Source: Sporomusa acidovorans
Lineage (GTDB): Bacteria; Bacillota; Negativicutes; Sporomusales; Sporomusaceae
Length of the DNA: 64,000 nt
Direction: 5' to 3' (one strand)
Assembly: GCF_002257695.2 (NCBI RefSeq)
Contig: NZ_CP155571.1
Shown here: piece by piece, positions 60,735 through 64,000 of the stretch
Position numbering within the stretch: position 1 is the stretch's first letter
How the letters are laid out: each line of letters starts with the position of its first letter
The notes under the pieces: model-generated
What the model was told of the DNA's origin: nothing
Databases searched by the model: none
What the model saw: only the letters and a program-made list of their open reading frames with translations
Made by a program: the position numbers and the translations under genes

Positions 60735-60878
60735 CTATTCCTGATCCACTTTATCTAAATTGTCGGCAATTCGTTTCAAAGATTTTGAAATACTGTATAG
60801 CAAGTATAACCCACCACCGACTACCGCCACATGAAATATTTGAAAGGCAATTATCCCATAAGGAATATGACCGTACAT
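60735..60878 (-). CDS. 47-residue membrane protein
   Basis: From the ATG at 60878 (GGGAGGTT upstream): MYGHIPYGIIAFQIFHVAVV followed by GGGLYLLYSISKSLKRIADN, one helix and a basic amphipathic tail. Longer open frame to 60944 is without a ribosome site. Next to the lysis genes, it might be an accessory holin-like protein; this is only a guess. Confidence 0.6.
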   Translation of the reverse strand: MYGHIPYGIIAFQIFHVAVVGGGLYLLYSISKSLKRIADNLDKVDQE

Positions 60879-60956
60879 TTCAATAACCTCCCTATAATGT
60901 GATCCTGATGCTCCAATAATAAACTTCAATATATAGAATTTCATTAGAACAAAAAA

Positions 60957-60988
60957 AGCCGCCCACCAGGCGAACCCGGCAGGCGGCT
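60957..60988 (-). terminator. Terminator of the lysis-region operon
   Basis: AGCCGCC / GGCGGCT with a longer imperfect stem and TTTTTTT on the minus strand, directly after the stop at 60995. Confidence 0.85.
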
Positions 60989-60994
60989 ATAAAA

Positions 60995-61750
60995 TTACTT
61001 ACTCAGTTTTTGAACTAACAAAGCAATACCAACGGTACCAGCAGTTTTAACCAATGCCTTTGCAGCTTTCAGGTCTGCGATCCACAGAGCATTTCTGAAT
61101 TTAACAAAATTATCAGATGTCCGTTTAGAGTCAGCTTCCCACATCGCAATCCTTTCGTCAGCAAGGTTAGTTAAATAGGTAATTAGATTGCTACTCTCTG
61201 AAGTAAGCGATTCAGACAAGGATTCTTTTGCCGCATTTTCTGCAGCGTCTTTTACGACATCAGCGATAGAGGTTTTTGTTACAGTAGTCTCTGCCGTCAA
61301 TGTGATAATTGCGGCAGCATCGATATCGGTAATTGTCATATCCTTACTTGCACTAGTATAGCCGTTTAAAGCAGTGGCAAAGGTGTAGGTACCTGCAGGT
61401 AAACTTTCAATAACTAACTTGCCATTAGTATCGGTTGTACCTTCTACTGTTATCCCGTTAACCGCATAGCTAATAGTTACTCCTGATAACGTAGTCCCTT
61501 CGGTATTCTGCACTGTAATTGTAGTTGTTGCCATTTTTACACACTCTCCCTTAAATTTTTTATATATCCACCGCAATATGCGGGAGATAGTCCTTAGTCC
61601 ATATGGAATAGCTTTATCCAATTTATTTCTGAGGATAGTAATAATCGCCACCTTGGCAGCTTCAATCTCGGCCTGCACTGGCGGCGATTTTGCTAATTTT
61701 ATTAGGTATGGAAGTATTTGTTTCTCGATTTCAGAAATATTCAAGGCCAT
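60995..61750 (-). CDS. Protein with central carboxypeptidase-regulatory/CnaB-like beta domain
   Basis: 251 residues. Residues 1-72 form a basic helical part; 73-155 (TTITVQNTEGTTLSGVTISY.. TTDTNGKLVIESLPAGTYTF) are a prealbumin-like beta-sandwich often found in surface and phage tail proteins; 156-251 are a long helix ending GTVGIALLVQKLSK. The ATG at 61750 overlaps the stop of the upstream gene, while an internal ATG at 61534 has a strong GGGAGAG site, so a shorter 179-residue product is likely made as well or instead. Role unknown, perhaps a late phage accessory protein. Confidence 0.7.
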   Translation of the reverse strand: MALNISEIEKQILPYLIKLAKSPPVQAEIEAAKVAIITILRNKLDKAIPYGLRTISRILRWIYKKFKGECVKMATTTITVQNTEGTTLSGVTISYAVNGITVEGTTDTNGKLVIESLPAGTYTFATALNGYTSASKDMTITDIDAAAIITLTAETTVTKTSIADVVKDAAENAAKESLSESLTSESSNLITYLTNLADERIAMWEADSKRTSDNFVKFRNALWIADLKAAKALVKTAGTVGIALLVQKLSK

Positions 61751-62220
61751 TGTTCAATCACCTTGCCGCCAAGCCGTAATAGCTCCTGCCGTAATTCGTC
61801 CGGCCTAATCCCTGCCGGATTGTCCCAGCCGAATACATTTAGGCCCTGACTCCGCAAGAATAACGTTCCTACCTCAGAACAATCATCATACGGAGAATTG
61901 AATGGAAACTTAATACCTTTCTTGCGGAAATAGCCCATAAGGCAGCTAAAATAACTGTAGCCACGGCCTAATAACATTGCCGTAGCTACATTAGCGCATT
62001 CTGGGTGTGGGACTTTAATTTCGATGATTTCACGCCTTCTGTTGATATGTCTATTTCGGTCTGTTTGCCTTACGCCTATTGATGTTGCTTCCAGTAAGCT
62101 ATCTTCAAGTACAACAGCAACGTGGGTAGGCTGATCCGGCCCCTCGACACTTTGAATGATTTTCCCAACAAGATCATTCTCCGATGTCGGCCAAAGAAAC
62201 ATTATTTTTGCTGTTCTCAT
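61741..62220 (-). CDS. NlpC/P60-like (YiiX-type) putative peptidase
   Basis: 159 residues from the ATG at 62220, which overlaps the amidase stop region; GGGGGTG is the ribosome site. SVEGPDQPTHVAVVLED carries the putative catalytic His and DDCSEVGTLFLRSQG the Cys, in the permuted order of YiiX/YebB-type papain-like proteins. A longer frame to 62379 overlaps the amidase and is rejected. It may act with the amidase on the cell wall during lysis. Confidence 0.7.
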   Translation of the reverse strand: MRTAKIMFLWPTSENDLVGKIIQSVEGPDQPTHVAVVLEDSLLEATSIGVRQTDRNRHINRRREIIEIKVPHPECANVATAMLLGRGYSYFSCLMGYFRKKGIKFPFNSPYDDCSEVGTLFLRSQGLNVFGWDNPAGIRPDELRQELLRLGGKVIEQWP

Positions 62221-62221
62221 A

Positions 62222-62806
62222 TTACACCCCCTGCAGATAGTCAGTAACACCACGGGCAATAGCCCTAGCGAAATCGTCCTGTCTGTCAGCCAAAAGTTTT
62301 TCATCTTCCGTATTGCTAATAAAAGCCATTTCCACCAATACAGCAGGGCAGTCAGTATGGCTAAGTACATATAATCCATTCACACCGGGAACAGCGTCTC
62401 TAACTCCCCGGTTAGCTATATTTCTACCATCAGGATATTTAATTGATTTAATGATTTGATTTTGAATATAAGCGGCTAATTTTTTACCATTTACCGAACC
62501 GTCACAGTACCAAGTTTCTGTACCTTGCGCATATTCGTAATTCACTGAATTGCAATGGACGCTAATAAACAAATCTGCCTGCCAGTCGTTTGCAATGCCG
62601 GTGCGATAGCTTAAATCGTCCGTTTCCGGCTGCTCCTGTTCGGTTCGCGTTAATCTAACTTCGCATCCAGCAGCATCAAGGTAATGCGCCACCAACTTAC
62701 TAACCGCAAGAGCTACGTCAGCTTCCTGCAATCCTGTCACCGGGTTACACGCCCCCGGATCAGTGTTACCACCGGCATGGCCGGGGTCAATACATACTTT
62801 ATACAT
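62222..62806 (-). CDS. N-acetylmuramoyl-L-alanine amidase (Amidase_3), phage endolysin
   Basis: 194 residues made almost entirely of the catalytic domain. Zinc ligands appear in CIDPGHAGG (His), LQEADVAL (Glu) and SVHCN (His), and the catalytic Glu in LVEMAFISN. There is no signal peptide, so it needs the holin encoded 10 bases upstream to reach the wall. AGGAGG ribosome site. Confidence 0.93.
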   Translation of the reverse strand: MYKVCIDPGHAGGNTDPGACNPVTGLQEADVALAVSKLVAHYLDAAGCEVRLTRTEQEQPETDDLSYRTGIANDWQADLFISVHCNSVNYEYAQGTETWYCDGSVNGKKLAAYIQNQIIKSIKYPDGRNIANRGVRDAVPGVNGLYVLSHTDCPAVLVEMAFISNTEDEKLLADRQDDFARAIARGVTDYLQGV

Positions 62807-62816
62807 GGTTTTCCTC

Positions 62817-62981
62817 CTATTTACGAAATAGTTTTCTTCCTAAATGGATAATTTGCAAAAATAAATAAATGAGTGTAAATATATACACCCAATCGGATAA
62901 CTGTATCCCCATTAGGCTCAATGTCGTAACCGCGACAGGCGGAGTCGATTGCTTGGCCATATCAAGAACTTCATTTTGCAT
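62817..62981 (-). CDS. Phage holin, 54 residues
   Basis: MQNEVLDMAKQSTPPVAVTT, then a hydrophobic segment (LSDWVYIFTLIYLFLQIIHL) and a basic tail (GRKLFRK). The PPVAV.. LSDWV pattern is typical of small single-helix holins in Firmicute prophages. GGGGGGTG ribosome site. Directly upstream of the amidase. Confidence 0.85.
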   Translation of the reverse strand: MQNEVLDMAKQSTPPVAVTTLSLMGIQLSDWVYIFTLIYLFLQIIHLGRKLFRK

Positions 62982-63014
62982 GTTGCACCCCCCTAAAAAT
63001 AAGCATAAAAAATA

Positions 63015-63044
63015 CCGCTATCAGCGGCATGGTTCACGTGGCAT
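63015..63044 (-). terminator. Hairpin overlapping a seven-codon frame upstream of the holin
   Basis: A frame ATG (63044) to TGA (63021) with GAGGTGAT upstream encodes MPREPCR. Its end overlaps the hairpin CCGCTGATAGCGG, followed by TATTTTTTATG, which looks like a short terminator between the acyltransferase and the lysis cassette. Confidence 0.45.
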
Positions 63045-63061
63045 AATATCACCTCAATAAA

Positions 63062-63084
63062 AAAAGACGTATTGCACGTCTTTT
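63062..63084 (-). terminator. Terminator of the acyltransferase gene
   Basis: AAAAGACGT / ACGTCTTTT with T-run on the minus strand; it overlaps the stop codon. Confidence 0.75.
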
Positions 63085-63739
63085 AATACCGTAAGTATTG
63101 ATTTTCTTGATTCAATACTAGTTGCGATTTTTCTTTTGCTAGATCAAAAAAATCATCGTTGTTTATAAATTTACCTAAATTGTTTTTTATTTCATCATCC
63201 GGCCATTCCCACCACTTTGATTGATTCAATATTTTTATTTTTTCTTCTTCAAACCTATATTTTATAACCTTTGCTGGCGTTCCTACAACTATTGCATAAT
63301 CAGGCACATCTTTTACTACGACCGCGCCCGCCCCAATAATAGCACCGTTTCCGATTTTGACAGATGGAAGTATTGTAACATTAGTTCCTATCCATACATC
63401 ATTACCAATAACCACTTTCATATTTCTTGAATGATCAATTAAATCTAAATTATTCTCTATTATAAACCCCCTTGATTTATAATAGAGAATTGGGCTAGTA
63501 GTAATATAGTTTGTGGGGTGATTCATATCTGCAATAGTTACTTTTGGAGCTATTGAACAAAAGGAGCCTATCCGGTCTAATAATACCTCATTATAAAAAA
63601 ATTGTTGATACCCATAGGTATATTTACCAACAGAAAAATCATACTTATCATACATTACATTTAAACCCATATTCTTGTTTTTAGGGTCATTTTTAATGTA
63701 TAAATATGATTTTATACGATTCTTTATAATGCTTAACAA
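63083..63739 (-). CDS. CatB-type hexapeptide-repeat acetyltransferase
   Basis: 218 residues. The left-handed beta-helix repeats (VVIGNDVWIGTNVTILPSVK, IGNGAIIGAGAVVVKDVPDY) and the VVGTPAKVIKYRF end are typical of xenobiotic/sugar O-acetyltransferases. The catalytic His is in DMNHPTN or nearby. It is AT-rich. Its location between structural genes and the lysis cassette suggests a phage-carried gene, possibly modifying surface sugars (serotype conversion); the substrate is unknown. Confidence 0.88.
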   Translation of the reverse strand: MLSIIKNRIKSYLYIKNDPKNKNMGLNVMYDKYDFSVGKYTYGYQQFFYNEVLLDRIGSFCSIAPKVTIADMNHPTNYITTSPILYYKSRGFIIENNLDLIDHSRNMKVVIGNDVWIGTNVTILPSVKIGNGAIIGAGAVVVKDVPDYAIVVGTPAKVIKYRFEEEKIKILNQSKWWEWPDDEIKNNLGKFINNDDFFDLAKEKSQLVLNQENQYLRY

Positions 63740-63951
63740 AATATCACATCCTATCAGCGCTATCTAGATTTTATTATTATATACTTTATTGTTATTAAGT
63801 TCAAATCTCTGGAAGTGGAGGATGGTGTTACTAATTAGTAGTACTGAAATGTAATATCTAGTTAAACTCCTATGCTAAACATTTTGTTTCAAAGAACCCC
63901 TTCAACTTGCGCCAAATTCCTCACTCCCAAGGATTGCATAAAAAATAGCGC

Positions 63952-64000
63952 CTATGCGCCACTTGTACCGTTATTTGCGTTTTCGGTGGTACCACCACCA
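63952..64000 (-). CDS. C-terminal end of a Gly-rich protein, cut by the window edge
   Basis: The minus strand from the window end reads GGGTTENANNGTSGA and stops at 63952. Gly/Asn/Thr-rich ends of this kind occur in phage tail and collar proteins, which would suit the position upstream of the lysis cassette. Only 15 residues are visible. Confidence 0.4.
   Translation of the reverse strand, partial: GGGTTENANNGTSGA

Noticed and set aside
1..64000. CRISPR array
   Set aside because: No regularly spaced direct repeats were found; the only long repeats are the IS target duplication and the hydrolase-flanking palindromes.

Overview
The window looks like a chromosome segment of an anaerobic, diderm, spore-lineage Firmicute (Negativicutes, most likely Sporomusaceae). 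The evidence is a secreted protein with an SLH domain and a C-terminal porin-like barrel (36266-37636, OmpM type), pyruvate:ferredoxin oxidoreductase, two DmsABC-type molybdoenzyme sets with TorD chaperones, T-box and THF riboswitch regulation, and EmrAB-type efflux. This placement is inferred from gene content; no marker gene such as 16S rRNA is present.

Layout. 1-806 is the 5' part of a dipeptide epimerase. 1250-4785 (minus) is a compact thiSFGH plus thiE/tenI operon behind its own promoter and a leader hairpin. 4963-6593 (minus) holds a T-box-controlled SLC10/BASS transporter and a 51-residue membrane peptide. 6677-11646 carries a secreted protein, a DUF2284 protein, an ACS-type MFS transporter and a gamma-glutamyltransferase. 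12126-13451 is a stand-alone radical SAM enzyme. 13578-18100 is the first molybdoenzyme operon (torD-dmsABC). Two insertion sequences follow: an IS1634-type element with an unusually long (88-89 bp) target duplication, and an IS4-superfamily element inserted just upstream of a lysR gene that is divergent from a cyclopropane-fatty-acid synthase gene. folT with a THF riboswitch lies between them. 26.2-37.7 kb holds a nonsense-mutated clbS/dfsB gene, two marR genes, an emrAB pair with repeated operators, a truncated cyanase, an AT-rich alpha/beta hydrolase, an AraC regulator and the SLH porin, the last two behind Fur boxes.

38.0-56.1 kb is the most interesting part. A minus-strand series contains torD, a multi-cluster Fe-S protein, a second dmsABC, a third cytosolic molybdopterin oxidoreductase, and a protein fusing a complete four-cluster DmsB-like ferredoxin to a PucR/CdaR-type transcription factor. 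Upstream of it are pyruvate/2-oxoacid:ferredoxin oxidoreductase and methionine gamma-lyase, then a sigma-54 activator with a TyrR-like layout, and a divergent NhaC-family transporter. Both the lyase and the transporter have good -24/-12 promoters and upstream TGTAAA-N6-TTTACA boxes. A 20-base motif recurs, with one mismatch, upstream of both dms operons. I infer an anaerobic methionine and S-oxide or N-oxide metabolism region in which a redox enzyme subunit may act directly as a regulator.

56.1-64.0 kb is phage-related. Decayed terminase and DNA-methylase fragments are followed by a 3' tRNA fragment with its terminator (a phage attachment scar). To the right is the late end of a prophage: a zinc-ribbon membrane protein, a protein with a PUA/EVE-like N-terminus (possible defence gene), a small gene behind SOS-like boxes, a lysis cassette (holin, amidase, NlpC/P60-like protein), an acyltransferase, and the end of a Gly-rich protein cut by the window edge.
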